Shown piece after piece: positions 33,701-44,925 of a DNA stretch of 64,000 nt. Under the pieces are notes generated by a model. It was not told where the DNA came from, did no database searches, and saw only the letters and a program-made list of their open reading frames with translations. The DNA comes from Lycium barbarum (lineage: Eukaryota > Streptophyta > Magnoliopsida > Solanales > Solanaceae), in NCBI RefSeq assembly GCF_019175385.1, contig NC_083344.1:6610965-6674964 (forward strand). Direction: 5' to 3'. Each line of letters starts with the position of its first letter. Positions within the stretch are counted from its first letter, which is position 1. Made by a program: the position numbers and the translations under genes.

Positions 33701-34655
33701 AACACATTAAGTGTTGCAAAAAAAAAAAAAGTCAATTTTTTTTTATTGCTCGCTATTTTACTGAGCTACACAAAAAAAAAATATTCTTTAGCCCAGTAAA
33801 ATACTGCGCTAAAGCAGTTAAAAACCTTTTGGCAACGACTTTATTTTCAATAAATCTAAACCCTAAAAATAAAAAACCTTAAGCTAATGACAACAAGTCT
33901 TCAAACAAAAATGGACGTCTATGTATATAGAACACTTAAACCTGAAGTTTACAAATAAAACTTACTTCGGACACCTTTTTAACCCCTAAAATGACGATCC
34001 GAACGTTTAGGTATCCTTGATGTATTGAGCCTACATTATTGTACGCAGAAAAAAATATCAGGTTCTATATAAAATATTGACGTTTCGGAGTCTTGACTAA
34101 TCATTGGTCAAAGTATGGAAAAAAACACTAAGTATTGTAAAAAATAAAGTTGGCCAATTTTTTTTTTTTTGGTACTTACTGCGTTATAGATTTTGTTTTT
34201 TTAACAGCTTCTATAACGCAATAAAATACTGCGCTAAAGCAGTTAACGGCTCCGTGAACTGCTTTAGCGCAGTAAATTACTGCGCTCAAGGTAGTTTTGT
34301 AACTTTTTTTTTTTTGTTGGGGTATTTTTGTTCAAAGTGATTTTTTTTGGGCATTTTGGTTCCAAACTCCACCTGAGACATGGGATTCTTGCGTAGGGGT
34401 GACAATGATGACCGGTTTGGAAGTTGTGGAGGAGTTAACAAACCGACGGTTTCTGATATAGGCTTGTAAAATGGGGTTAAAGGAAGGGTTGTTTCCGGAG
34501 TAGACGATTTTGGAGATATCTGATTGGGGAATTGATTTGGTTGTGAGGCACTTGACAAACGAGTCATAGACAGAAGGAGAAGCTCCATGAGCTAAGGAGC
34601 TGAATTCTAAAAGGAGGAGAAAATGAAGAAGCAGAACAAGACAAGAAGAAGACAT
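30727..34655 (-). pseudogene. BBE-like FAD oxidase pseudogene (unit 1)
   Basis: Near-identical to the intact gene at 44926-46563, but with two disabling changes. A 2281-bp foldback element is inserted after ESHVSG (32089-34369). A one-base gain in a T run (five T at 31869-31873 against four in unit 3) shifts the frame right after the YYNIWTK segment. Everything else stays open, from the ATG at 34655 (signal peptide, PTQESHVS) to KMF and the stop at 30727. The FAD-anchoring His (RSGGHDYEG) and Cys (GVCPTVGVGG) motifs and the C-terminal BBE domain (YLNYRDLDIGTN) are present in pieces. Only two lesions suggests recent inactivation. The 405-codon open stretch at the 3' side is not a functional protein by itself. 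Confidence 0.9.
32089..34369. mobile_element. Foldback MULE-like element in the BBE-like pseudogene
   Basis: 2281 bp flanked by the 9-bp direct repeats CACCTGAGA (32080-32088, 34370-34378), where unit 3 has one copy. The ends GAGTCCGGAACCAAAATGG and, inverted, GAGTTTGGAACCAAAATGC start long arms of about 1 kb that face each other; blocks at 32340-32620 reappear inverted at 33520-34140. Inside each arm is a set of small palindromes such as GCGCAGTAATTTACTGCGC. Frames inside are short and accidental, with no transposase. A 9-bp duplication plus long inverted arms fits a non-autonomous Mutator-like foldback element. Confidence 0.8.
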
Positions 34656-36895
34656 GGTTGATGATTGATAAGATTTTTCACTTGCTTTGGTTGCTTTTGG
34701 GTTGTAGGCCGAAAGGGCATGGTTTATAAAATGCTGATGAATGAATGAATTTAAATCAGAGAGAATCATATTTGTAGTTTCTATTCACACACATGGATTG
34801 CGCTTTCTTTGCATGAGGAACTAACTTGTTTGTAATCTTGTGTTTGACCATAAGTTCTTCTAATTAGACCCGGCTCTTCCAAATATTTTATCTCATACTC
34901 CTCCATTTCACATTCTCTTTAATTTTTGTAACTACCCACTTGTTTTATTTAAGGATTTATATGTAATTTTTTTTATATTGTTAGTCAATTTTAACCCGTG
35001 ATAGCAGATAAATTATTATTTTTATCATTTACCAATTAATATTTATGAAGAAATTTACTTGTAATTATTCTTATAAATAAGACGGTGTAAATATCTTTTT
35101 AATCGTCAGTGTACATAATATTTAAAAAAATTATTTAAATATCAAAGATCTAATATTTAGTAATTAAATTATTACTTAAACGACACTTGGATTATATGAA
35201 TATACTAGGTCCAAATTTAGTACAATCTAGTGTCCTACCCTCAAATTAAGGTCCAACCCATGATTTTTAAGGTAGATTATCATTCGTTTTTTCTTCTAAT
35301 TTTAGTACGAAAATCATTATTTTCTACGGTTTGAATTCATATCTTTTTAGGCCAAAATTAAAAAACAAATAGTTAAATACAATTATGGTAAAAACAAATG
35401 GAAATCAGCAAAGGATCTTTTTCTTTTCTCCTTGCTTCTTGAAATCTCTCTTTACTGTCAGAAAATATTCCTATTGTTTTATTAAACAATTTTTAAAAGA
35501 TATTCACTATAAAAATAAGAAATTCCTCCCCTCCGCCCTTAAATCAAATAATTTATTCCATCATATCATTAAGAGTTATGTGCGGATTTGAAGGAAGTAA
35601 AATACGTGAGAAAATATGTATTAGCAATATAATATTGCCAATTGTCAATGTCAGCATTCTGCTGTAATACTTCCAGGTGGTGATAAAATTATTTTATTTA
35701 CCAAAAAAGATATCCAATGTAACTAGAGTTATACAATGTCATTCTTTTTCATTTAATAGAAGGGAAAAAAAAAAAGCTTGTTATAGAATACTCAGCTGAT
35801 TCTTGTATTTTCGTAAATATTTAGTACCATCTGGTCCATCTTAAATTAAATAAAAATAAATGCATTTTGTCAATTTTTCCGTAAAGCAATAAATGTTCAC
35901 ATCTTATTTGGTGGCCAAAAGCAAATTAAATGACATTAATGAGTCAGAAAAATATTGGGTGTTTTATACCCTCCTCCTTTGATTCACTTGTAACACTTGT
36001 ATGAGTAATTATTATCCAGCTCTATTTTACGATCATATTTAGTTATGTGAGAAAATCGTTTACATTTCTCGACTTTGCTTTAACATCAAGCTTTCTCTTT
36101 AACTGGGAACAATAGATATCCTTCCCCCCTTGTCCTATGTACATGAATTTGTCATAGAATTTAATACATTCTTGTTTTATATATGCATTAAGTATGTATA
36201 TATACATGTACATTCATATACGTGCATATTTAAGTTTCATCATCTCTTATTCTTTATTGTCTTTATAGGTAAACAAATTTTGGTTATCATTAATGAAATA
36301 CTTTTGAATTATGAATTTAAAATTTATTAATAGTATAAATAAACAATCTTTAATGAATTTATTATAATATACCTCTATTCTATTAATTATTTATGCATTA
36401 CCTGCATTAAAAGTATTTATGAAATTTATAATTACATGTTATTTTTACTTGTACATATAGACAAAGCTCTGATCATAATTAATAAACTTAATTTTATTAT
36501 TCCTGCTATATTTTTCATTATAGAACGGTAATAGCTTATATATTTAAATAGTATTTTTCATTTTACTTTTTGCCGTCTAAACAATAATTTTTTTTTCCAT
36601 AGGAGATTTGTTACTTAGATTAAACAAACTTGTAAAATACAATTTTAAAAATTTAATTAGAATAGAGGGAAGAGAATATCTATTATTTTAAGTTCAGCGG
36701 GGAGTTTGACTTTAAAAGCAAATTAAAGTGAAGGGGCGTGAATGATTTTGACCCATTTAATTATTGAGATTTTTTAAAAAAAAAATTAACACCAACTAGC
36801 TGTGTGCTAGTGGTATTTTATTCCAGGAAAAAAATCAAGTATGTACAGAACAAACCAATAAAGCAAAAAAGGAAACAACAAGGGAAAAAACTAAG
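34656..36895. other. Upstream region of the BBE-like pseudogene
   Basis: AT-rich, non-coding, collinear with 46564-48820. It keeps TTTATAAA at 34723-34730 on the gene strand side but lacks about 19 bp (AGGAAAGGAAATAAATAAG) found just upstream in unit 3. No other gene is seen. Confidence 0.6.
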
Positions 36896-37017
36896 CTATA
36901 ACAGAGGAAAAAAGCTTTGAATAGGAATCACTTCAACAACAACAACTTGTAATGCTGCATAATTCTTCTGCTTTGGGATGATGCCACTATCAGTCACATC
37001 GAAGCTCTCACCAGGTG
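36896..37017 (-). pseudogene. Possible terminal-exon fragment of an unrecognised gene (unit 1)
   Basis: On the minus strand an acceptor-like TTGATTCCATAG is followed by an open reading PGESFDVTDSGIIPKQKNY, then AALQVVVVEVIPIQ, ending at the TAG at 36896-36898. The low-mutation reading and a nearby duplicate at 48821-48906 make a former last exon plausible. I do not recognise the protein. It could also be chance. Confidence 0.3.
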
Positions 37018-38120
37018 CTATGGAATCAATTACCCACAAACATTTTCAAGCAAAAGAATGACTGCATTTCATGTATGTTGCAGTTTGATATACTCCTGAA
37101 CTCCACACTTTGTAAAAACTTATCCCTTTATTTGAAGAATATAGCATACTGTAGCAGTTAAAACTGTTTTAATTATCTAATGTAGTTTTGTTAGTAGGAT
37201 GAGCAATTCTGCTAATACCACACAGTAGCTAGAACAACTTTAGACAATCAAACAGTGTTTCTTGGTTATCTTCTGTTTGGATTCATGTAATGACTACATC
37301 TTCTGTGATCAATCACTCATTGTTATTAATTCATTTAATTATTGAGATAGTTTTTTTTACATATGCTTAAAAAGGATCCTAATTAACATAATTAATAATA
37401 TTATTGCAATTTCCAAAATATAGCAATAGTGTTTTACAAGATATATAAATCCTCCGACAAATCACATACAATTAAGAATTTTTTTTTCTCTTTCATACAA
37501 ACCCTAATCGTAAGGAGAAAATATCCTATGGATTCATGCCAGAAAGAAGGAAAGATAGCCACTACATACATTGGATGTAGACTCTTCAACAACCACCACA
37601 AACAGCCCGTGAACACATGCTAATCTACAAGAGATGACAATTACACAACTATCTTAAGGAACACAACTACAAGCGATGAACGACATGCTCGTTTTATAAT
37701 TAACTATACGACGTTTTCCACCCACCTTCCCACCCCTTCCCAAACCCATAATAACAAGAACAACCCATTCATATTATTACAACCACAACCCCAGTCCTTT
37801 AACACAACAAGAACAACCCCAAGTACAACAAAACAACACAAACAATCCTTTTACAATTTTCGATCGTCGTCCTGTAAGTTCTTAACAACCAAACACATCT
37901 AAAGCTCAACCATGCTAAAGAAGGAGAATCTTACCTTACATGCCAAGGACAATCCCTTCTACTCCTTACTTCAATGTAAAGAAGCCTTCAATCCAACAAT
38001 GAAGCGGAAGAAACAAGTTATACTCGTACTAGGAACTCTCCGAACGAAGAATCACTTCAAAATCTTTTAGAACTTTACTTGGATGATAGAGAAATACTTT
38101 GGAGTATTTTTGAGTGCTTT

Positions 38121-38637
38121 TGTCACGTCCTTAGTCTTCAACTAAGCGCACGTGCGGCACTTGACAACTTGCTCACGTTCTTGCACAACTTGCTCACGAT
38201 CTTGCTATGCCAAGTCAGCCTAGATTACTACACTCAAGATCGCTAAGGGAATAGTAATTGAGAAAGACGAGAGAAATTTGCTAGAAGGAAGCTTTTTTAT
38301 TATAGAAGACTTAATTGATTTTTCTTTATGGTTTTTACAAATGTATGCCCCTCTATTTATACTACTCACCTAGGGGCTAATGGATAAATAATAATTGTTA
38401 CACAAATCCCTCTATATTTACAAGTATGTCCCCTCTCTAGAATTCTCTACATGTCTAGAATATTCTAAGGCTTCTCAAGAAAGTCTTCCTAAATATTTTA
38501 TAAGGATCTAGAGTCTCTCTAAGAAAACTCTCCATGGCTCTAGAATCTTCCCATAAATGCTAGCGTCTTTGCCATGTAAGCATCCACATGTCTAAAATAT
38601 GTGCTTATGTAGCGAGATGACTTGGAAGGTCGTCACA
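38121..38637 (-). repeat. 3' LTR of the chromovirus derivative
   Basis: Plus-strand ends are TGTCACGTCC and GTCGTCACA. It adjoins the polypurine tract. Confidence 0.9.
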
Positions 38638-38648
38638 TTCTCCCCCAC

Positions 38649-39090
38649 CTAATGTTGCGATGACTGCGGCGCATTGCTGCAACATAAACTCTTGAATCTT
38701 GTCTTTAATTGCCACAAGTCTTCATAACACTCCCATGTGGCCTCTTCCAGTGGTTTCCCCTTCCAATGGACGAGGAACATGGCGGTGAATTTCTGCCCTT
38801 GTTTTCGCCTAGCCTGGTAATCAATGATAGCCTCAATTTCCTGATCATGAGAGACGGTGATGGTAATCGGCGCCCGACTCGACTGACCTCGGCTGGGATC
38901 ATCCTTGTCTTCATGGTATGGCTTGAGCACGCTAGCGTGGAAGATGGGGTGAATCTTAAGATGAGGTGGTAACTCCAACTTATATGAGATATTACCCACC
39001 TTGGCAACGATCCTAAACGGCCCCTCATACTTCCGTACCAAGTTCTGGTGCACGTCCCGTAGTGTCTTAAACTGCCTCGGATAAACTTCA
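38649..39090 (-). pseudogene. Integrase C-terminus and chromodomain
   Basis: Minus-strand reading HQNLVRKYEGPFRIVAKVG, HLKIHPIFHASVLKPYHED, then a chromodomain FLVHWKGKPLEEATWE. It ends near 38649. The chromodomain places the parent among Ty3/gypsy chromoviruses, where it directs insertion to chromatin marks. A one-base loss near 39080-39090 puts it out of frame with the upstream GDMVLVKF segment, so it is not translated as part of the Gag fusion unless the frame is shifted. Confidence 0.82.
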
Positions 39091-40580
39091 CCAAAACCAT
39101 GTCCCCAAGCTTATAATCTGTGGGACGACGCTTGCGGTCAGCAAACTTCTTCATCTTCTTTGCTGCCTTATCCAAGTAGGACTTAGCAGTGTCAAGCTGC
39201 TCCTCGAACCCCTTGGCCATATGGTAAGCCCCCAACTTTGTGATTCCCATACTCTGTGTTTGTGTCTGCTCGTGACTTGCACGTACCATAGCGCTAATGT
39301 TCTTAAGGTCAGGGCAATTTTTGAAGCTGTGCGGCCCTCCACATAAGTAGCATCCCTTATTCTCGTTCTGCGCCTGCTTTTCAACATAGCCCTGACGACC
39401 ACCTGACTTCTTGCCGTCGAACTTATTTGCATTTTGAGTATTGGAGTATTGTTGTTGCAACTCCTTGCTCTCGCCACGGTCTCCCCCATCTTTGGCATCG
39501 CTACCCCTTGACTCATTGCCTTGGCCTTTGCCGTGCTTGTCATGCCTGAAGTCCATCAAAGACTCGGCCTCCACTATGGCTTGGTCTATGTCTACGACTT
39601 GACGGCGTTGCAACTCCTGCTTAGCTCAATTTTGCAACCCGTCTATAAAGTGAAACAACAAGTCATCGCTGGTGAGATTGGGAATTTGAAGCATAAGGGT
39701 GGTGAACACCTTGACATAGTCGCGGATGCTCCCTGTCTGCTTCAACTCTCTAAGTTTGCGTCTTGCCTCGTCCAAGACATTATTTGGATAGAACTGTGGC
39801 TTCAACTCATTCTTGAACTGATCCCACGTGTTGATTGTGCATAGACCTCTATTAGTATCAGCGACCTTTCTTCTCCACCATAACATGGCAATCTCTGTTA
39901 GGTACAACACAACGGTGTTGATCTTGGCCTCATCGTCCCTCACTTTTCGATGCCTGAATTAATTCTCCAAGTGCCAAAGAAAGTTCTCCACCTCTTGTGC
40001 ATCACGAACCCCTTTGAACACTGGTGGCTTGGGAGCCTCGATCTTAGCCTCCCTCGTCACGACAACATTGTTGGATGCCTCGGTCACACTAACATCAATC
40101 TGCCCTTCAAGTGCCACTATCTTTGCCTTCATGGCATCGATAGTACTTAACGCCTCCATGAGTCTGCACTCTAAGGCAGTGATGGTTTGCTTTACCTCAA
40201 TCGCATCTGCATGTGCCCTTCCAAGTCATTTCGGATGCTTTAAATCTCTTCAAGAGTATGCCCCTCAAGAACGCTAAGAGTGCCCTCCACCTTGCCCAAA
40301 CGTTGGCCAAATATGCCGATGGCGTCCATCCCCACGTTAACCTTGATAACCCACTCTTTACCGAGTGAGACGTCCCCGGATAGGACCTCCACGTCTTCCT
40401 CGCTCTCCTCAGTGGTAGATGGTTCTTGGGATGTAGGCCCTTCATTTGGCACAACCTCTGGCGGCACCTCCTGGCTCTTGTTGGCGTCATTCCTCTTTTT
40501 GTTATAGCCCTTCTTGCCAGCAGTATCCTGGATGACGTTGGCTTGGGTTTTAGCGGCGTTGATTTCTCCGTCGTTTGCCA
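39091..40580 (-). pseudogene. Chromovirus gag fused to the integrase tail
   Basis: ATG at 40580 (MANDGEINAAKTQANV). After it come a coiled stretch (KAKIVALEGQIDVSVTEA), PPVFKGVRDAQEVENFLWHLEN and the Gag core (WWRRKVADTNRG, INTWDQFKNELKPQFYP, SIRDYVKVFTTLMLQIP, LLFHFIDGLQN). A knuckle, CYLCGGPHSFKNC, follows. The frame then runs without a pol core into DTAKSYLDKAAKKMKKFADRKRR, normally found after the integrase core. Frame breaks lie near 40160-40240, 39945-39960 and 39615-39625. This is a Gag-plus-tail deletion form. Confidence 0.8.
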
Positions 40581-40615
40581 TTCCCTCAGTCGTAACCTTC
40601 GCTCTGATACCACGT

Positions 40616-41132
40616 TGTCACGTCCTTAGTCTTCAACTAAGCGCACGTGCGGCACTTGACAACTCGCTCACGTTCTTGCATAACTTTCTCACGATCTTGC
40701 TATGCCAAGTCAGCCTAGATTACTACACTCAAGATCGCTAAGGGAATAGTAATTGAGAAAGACGAGAGAAATTTCCTAGAAGGAAGATTTTTTATTATTG
40801 AAGACTTAATTGATTTTGCTTGATGGTTTTTACAAATGTATGCCCCTCTATTTATACTACTCACCTAGGGGCTAATGGATAAATAATAATTGTTACACAA
40901 GTCCCTCTATATTTACAAGTATGTCTCCTCTCTAGAATTCTCTACATGTCTAGAATATTCTAAGGCTTCTCAAGAAAGTCTTCCTAAATATTTTATAAGG
41001 ATCTAGAGTCTCTCCAAGAAAACTCTCCATGGCTCTAGAATCTTCCCATAAATGCTAGCATCTTTGCCATGTCAGCATCCACATGTCTAAAATATGTGCT
41101 TATGTAGCAAGATGACTTGGAAGGTCTTCACA
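40616..41132 (-). repeat. 5' LTR of the chromovirus derivative
   Basis: 517 bp, the same length as the partner LTR. The primer site lies three bases from its end. Confidence 0.9.
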
Positions 41133-41463
41133 CTTTGGATGAAAAATGAATTAAGAAAGAGGCAACACCAATTTATTCATTTAAAGAACCTTCTCTCTGC
41201 CTCACTTTCATGATGGAATCATGCCCCGTGAAACCATTTCACGGTTCATGAAACTCCACCGTGATTCATCACAAATTTTCCAACATTCTGCTTATTTTTC
41301 AGAATGGAACCACCATCATTTTATGGTTTGTGAAACTCCCTAATTCTTCCGAACTTCGACAAACTTATTTTCTTCGGTTGGTTTAACCTCTAATCCTCCC
41401 GAGACATACCTAACACTAATTATAAGTTCAATCTATGTTGACCCCTAATTAACATTTTATAAT

Positions 41464-41661
41464 TAGAGACAGATCCAATGCATTGGTATCGTGTTCATTT
41501 GAACCTAGTACTTTCAGCACGAAGCATAAATTTATGTGTACAATTTACTAAAATTGCAATAAATACTAGATATGAGCCCATAACTTTAAAAATATAACGG
41601 GTTCAATGCTAAGAACCTTAAAGATTGAATGCATAAAATTTGAATTCCGAATTCGCCTCTG
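41464..41661. mobile_element. hAT-like MITE (unit 2)
   Basis: Same element as at 30089-30286. The left flank is deleted (only AATTAGAGAC remains) while the right TCCATAGG is kept at 41662-41669. Confidence 0.55.
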
Positions 41662-41710
41662 TCCATAGGTGCTGATAATTTTTCTTCCATTTACATGCGA
41701 TAAAAATAAG

Positions 41711-41892
41711 TACTCCCTTTGTCCCAATTTATGCAGCACAATTTGACTAAGCATGGAGTTTAAGAAAGAAAAGAAAACTTTTCAAATATGTGGTTCCGAA
41801 CAAGCCTTAAATGGTTTTTAAAAGTAAAAAAGCTGACATTATTTTTGAGACATCCTAAAAAGAAAAATGTAAAACATAAATTGGGACGAGTA
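41711..41892. mobile_element. Stowaway/mariner-type MITE (unit 2)
   Basis: TACTCCCTTTGTCCC to TTGGGACGAGTA, the same insertion as in units 1 and 3, so it predates the duplication. Confidence 0.7.
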
Positions 41893-42088
41893 AATAAAAA
41901 GCTAGAAGAAAATACTGTAGCATACACAAATCGCAAAGGCAACGCGGAAAAAGAACAAAAAGATCATTAAGTAAATATTCGAGTCCTCTTTATACAATGA
42001 ATTTGTTTGATCCATTGAATAATTAACAATGTATGATAAACTACAAAAATAATGGTCATCAAGATCAAATATCCACCTAGAACTAAAG

Positions 42089-43026
42089 GTTGTTAGATTT
42101 AGCAAAGAATTAGTGTTGTATGTGCATTTGAACTTTAATGTGTAATTTTTTAAATTTCAAGTATGGATAAGTATTAATTTTTTATCGGTATGATTTATTT
42201 TAAGATGAATTCTGCACTTCCCCTTTGGTTTCCTAAGTATTTACGTTTAGCTAAGAGTTGGTGTTGTAAGTGCATATTGTCAACTTCAATCTGTATTTTT
42301 TTTTTTAGTTTCAAGTATGTAGAGAAATATTAGTTGATGGGTTGTTGTGATTCTTGACTAATATGACTATTATAGTTTTTATTACAAACATTTGTTTGAA
42401 TGTTGTTGTTCGGTTGGTTGTTGTTGTTGGTTTTATGTGATAGATGACCTTTATTAAGGTTAAAAGTGAATCATTTAGTAATGTTATCACTGCAAAGGTT
42501 TGTATCCTTTATTAAGGTTATCACTGCAGAGAATTTTCCTTTTTGGTGGTGAAAATACTTGTATCTAAGTAACTAATCTCTATATGCTTGCAGTGTTTTG
42601 GTATGCAAATTCATTCTTTTTAGTTGTTTGAGAAGGTTATTCACTTCATTTAAATACAATGTTGTTCGTCACTTCCTAATCTTGTATTATAGCATATAAA
42701 GTAGTATTTGAATTGAAAATGTACTCAACTCTGCAGTGATAACATGGAAAATGCAAATAAAGGTTGGGTTGTATGAGTTTATTGATGGAGTTGATTAATT
42801 TTGAAAAAAAAAAAGAATTTGAAACAGATTAATTTTAGTAGAAAGGAATCAATTTAAAAAAAAAAAAATTGGGTCAAAATTGGGCGGGTTGTAACCCAGC
42901 CCATTTTTAGTCCATTTCAGCCCAAGTAACTTTTGGACCAATGTTAGCCCAACCCACTTTTTACCTCAGCCCATTTTGATTGGACTGATTTTAGCCCAAC
43001 CCGCCCTTTTGACACCCCTAATCACA
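42089..43026. other. Unrelated spacer between units 2 and 3, with a hAT-like end
   Basis: No gene. A pair of diverged about 130-bp blocks (around 42095 and 42245, sharing GTTTCAAGTATG-type text) forms an internal repeat. The right end, CCCGCCCTTTTGACACCCCTA (about 42998-43019), looks like the terminus of a hAT family starting TAGGGGTGTCAAAA in the inverse sense. I found no matching left terminus. Replacement of the gene by this segment may have created unit 2. Confidence 0.4.
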
Positions 43027-44290
43027 AGGAACAATATAAGCGGACATCAAACAATTGGAGTAGAGTGTCTATGATAACTTTGAGTTCCTTATAAGGAGAA
43101 AATATGCTATGCATTCATGCCAAAAAGAAGGAAAGATAGCCACTACATATATTGGATGTAGGCTCTTCAACAACCACCACAAACAGCCCGTGAACACACG
43201 CTAATCTACAAGAGATGACAATTACACAACTATCTTAAGGAACACAACTACAAGCGATGAACGACAAGTTCGTTTTATAATTAACTATACGACGACCCAC
43301 CCTCCCACCCCTTCCCAAACCCATAATAACAAGAACAACCCATTCACATTATTACAACTACAACCCCAGTCCTTTAACACAAGAAGAACAACTCCAAGTA
43401 CAACAAAACAACACCAACAATCCTTTTACGATTTTCGATCGTCGTCCTGTAAGTTCTTAACAACCAAACACATCTAAAGCTCAACCATGCTAAAGAAGGA
43501 AAATCTTACCTTACATGCCAAGGACAATCCCTTCTACTCCTTACTTCAACTTAAAGAAGCCTTCAATCCAACAACGACGTGGAAGAAACAAGTTATACTC
43601 GTACTAGGAACTCTCCGAACGAAGAATCACTTCAAAATCTTTTAGAACTTGACTTGGATGATAGAGAAATACTTTGGAGTATTTTTGAGTGCTTTGGATG
43701 AAAAATGAATTGAGAAAGAGGCAACACCGATTTATACATTTAAAGAACCTTCTCTCTGCCTCACTTTCACTATGGAATCATGCCCCGTGAAACCATTTCA
43801 TGGTTCGTGAAACTCCACTGTGATTCATCAAAAATTTTCCAACATTCTGCTTATTTTTCAAAATGGAACCACCACCATTTTATGGTCTGTGAAACTACCT
43901 AATTCATCCAAACTTCGACAAACTTATTTTCTTCGGTTGCTTTAACCTCTAATCCTCCCGAGACATACCTAACACTAATCTAAACCATCAATGACCTTGT
44001 AAAAGACCGTGCTCCCTCCAAGCTTACGTCGACTAAGTTACGACGCATCTAACGTAAAAGTACGGGTTGCTACAGATAAATTGGGTGGGTTGGCTACGAC
44101 TTATTGTTTAGCTCATTTTGATCCAACCTTTCTTAGACTAGGTATACTTTGGGCAAGGTTGAGCAATAACCTATTTATAAGTTCAATCTGTGTTGACCCG
44201 CCTAAGTTTAATCCAAATCACTCATTTAGCACCCCTAATTAACATTTTATGATGCAGTAAATGAAAAGTAAAACAAATTATATCCATAGG

Positions 44291-44488
44291 TAGAGACAGA
44301 TCCAATGCATTGGTATCGTGTTCATTTGAACGTAGTACTTTCAGCACGAAGCATAAATTTATGTGTAAAGTTTACTAAAATTGCAATAAATACTAGATAT
44401 GAGCCCATAACTTTAAAAATATAACAGGTTTAATGCTAAGAACCTTAAAGATTGAACGCATAAAATTTGAATTCCGAATTCGCCTCTG
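44291..44488. mobile_element. hAT-like MITE (unit 3)
   Basis: 198 bp with TCCATAGG on both sides (44283-44290, 44489-44496). Ends are TAGAGACAGATCC and GAATTCGCCTCTG. Confidence 0.6.
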
Positions 44489-44537
44489 TCCATAGGTGCT
44501 GATAATTTTTCTTCCATTTACATGCGATAAAAATAAG

Positions 44538-44721
44538 TACTCCCTTTGTCCCAATTTATGCAGCACAATTTGACTAAGCATGGAGTTTAAGAAAGAAAGG
44601 AAAACTTTTGAAATTTGTGGTTCCAAACAATTGCCTTAAATGGTTTTTAAAAGTAAAAAAGCTGACATTATTTTTGAGACATCCTAAAAAGAAAAATGTA
44701 ACACGTAAATTGGGACGAGTA
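44538..44721. mobile_element. Stowaway/mariner-type MITE (unit 3)
   Basis: TACTCCCTTTGTCCCAATTT to AAATTGGGACGAGTA, about 200 bp past the gene's stop codon. Confidence 0.7.
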
Positions 44722-44925
44722 AATAAAAAGCTAGAAGAAAATACTGTAGCATACACGAATCGCAAAGGCAACGCGGAAAAAGGACAAAAAGATCATTAAG
44801 TAATATTCGAGTCCTCTTTATACAATGAATTTGTTTGATCCATTGAATAATTAACAGTGTATGATAAACTAGAAAAATAATGGTCATCAAGATCAAACAT
44901 TCACAGAACTAAAGCCAAAGCTAGA

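Larger units (their letters stand above)
29150..37510. repeat. Direct repeat unit 1 (BBE-like pseudogene unit)
   Basis: Collinear with unit 3 (43027-49405), from AAGGAACAATATAAGCGG to AAACCCTAATCG. Differences are a 2281-bp foldback insertion in the gene, about 290 bp missing near 29935 and small indels. The unit holds a short-repeat left arm, two MITEs, the gene on the minus strand, and about 2.8 kb of sequence upstream of it. It is directly followed at 37511 by the start of unit 2, as expected for a tandem duplication. Confidence 0.85.
38121..41132 (-). mobile_element. Gag-chromodomain deletion derivative of a chromovirus
   Basis: 3012 bp with two 517-bp LTRs (38121-38637 and 40616-41132) that differ at roughly 15 places by eye. 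The flanking 4-bp repeats are CTTT (38117-38120, 41133-41136). Sense is minus: primer site TGGTATCAGAGC (40601-40612 on the plus strand), gag, zinc knuckle, then directly the integrase C-terminus and chromodomain, then a polypurine tract GGTGGGGGAGAA (38638-38649). Protease, RT, RNase H and the integrase core are missing. It is non-autonomous and would need a relative's enzymes. Confidence 0.88.
37511..42088. repeat. Direct repeat unit 2 (truncated, no gene)
   Basis: Matches unit 1 from TAAGGAGAAAATATCC (29215 in unit 1) onward. It is interrupted by the chromovirus derivative at 38121-41132 and continues through both MITEs to CACCTAGAACTAAAG, ending about 17 bp short of the position of the BBE-like stop codon. 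No part of the gene is present. The region after it, up to unit 3, is unrelated. Confidence 0.8.
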
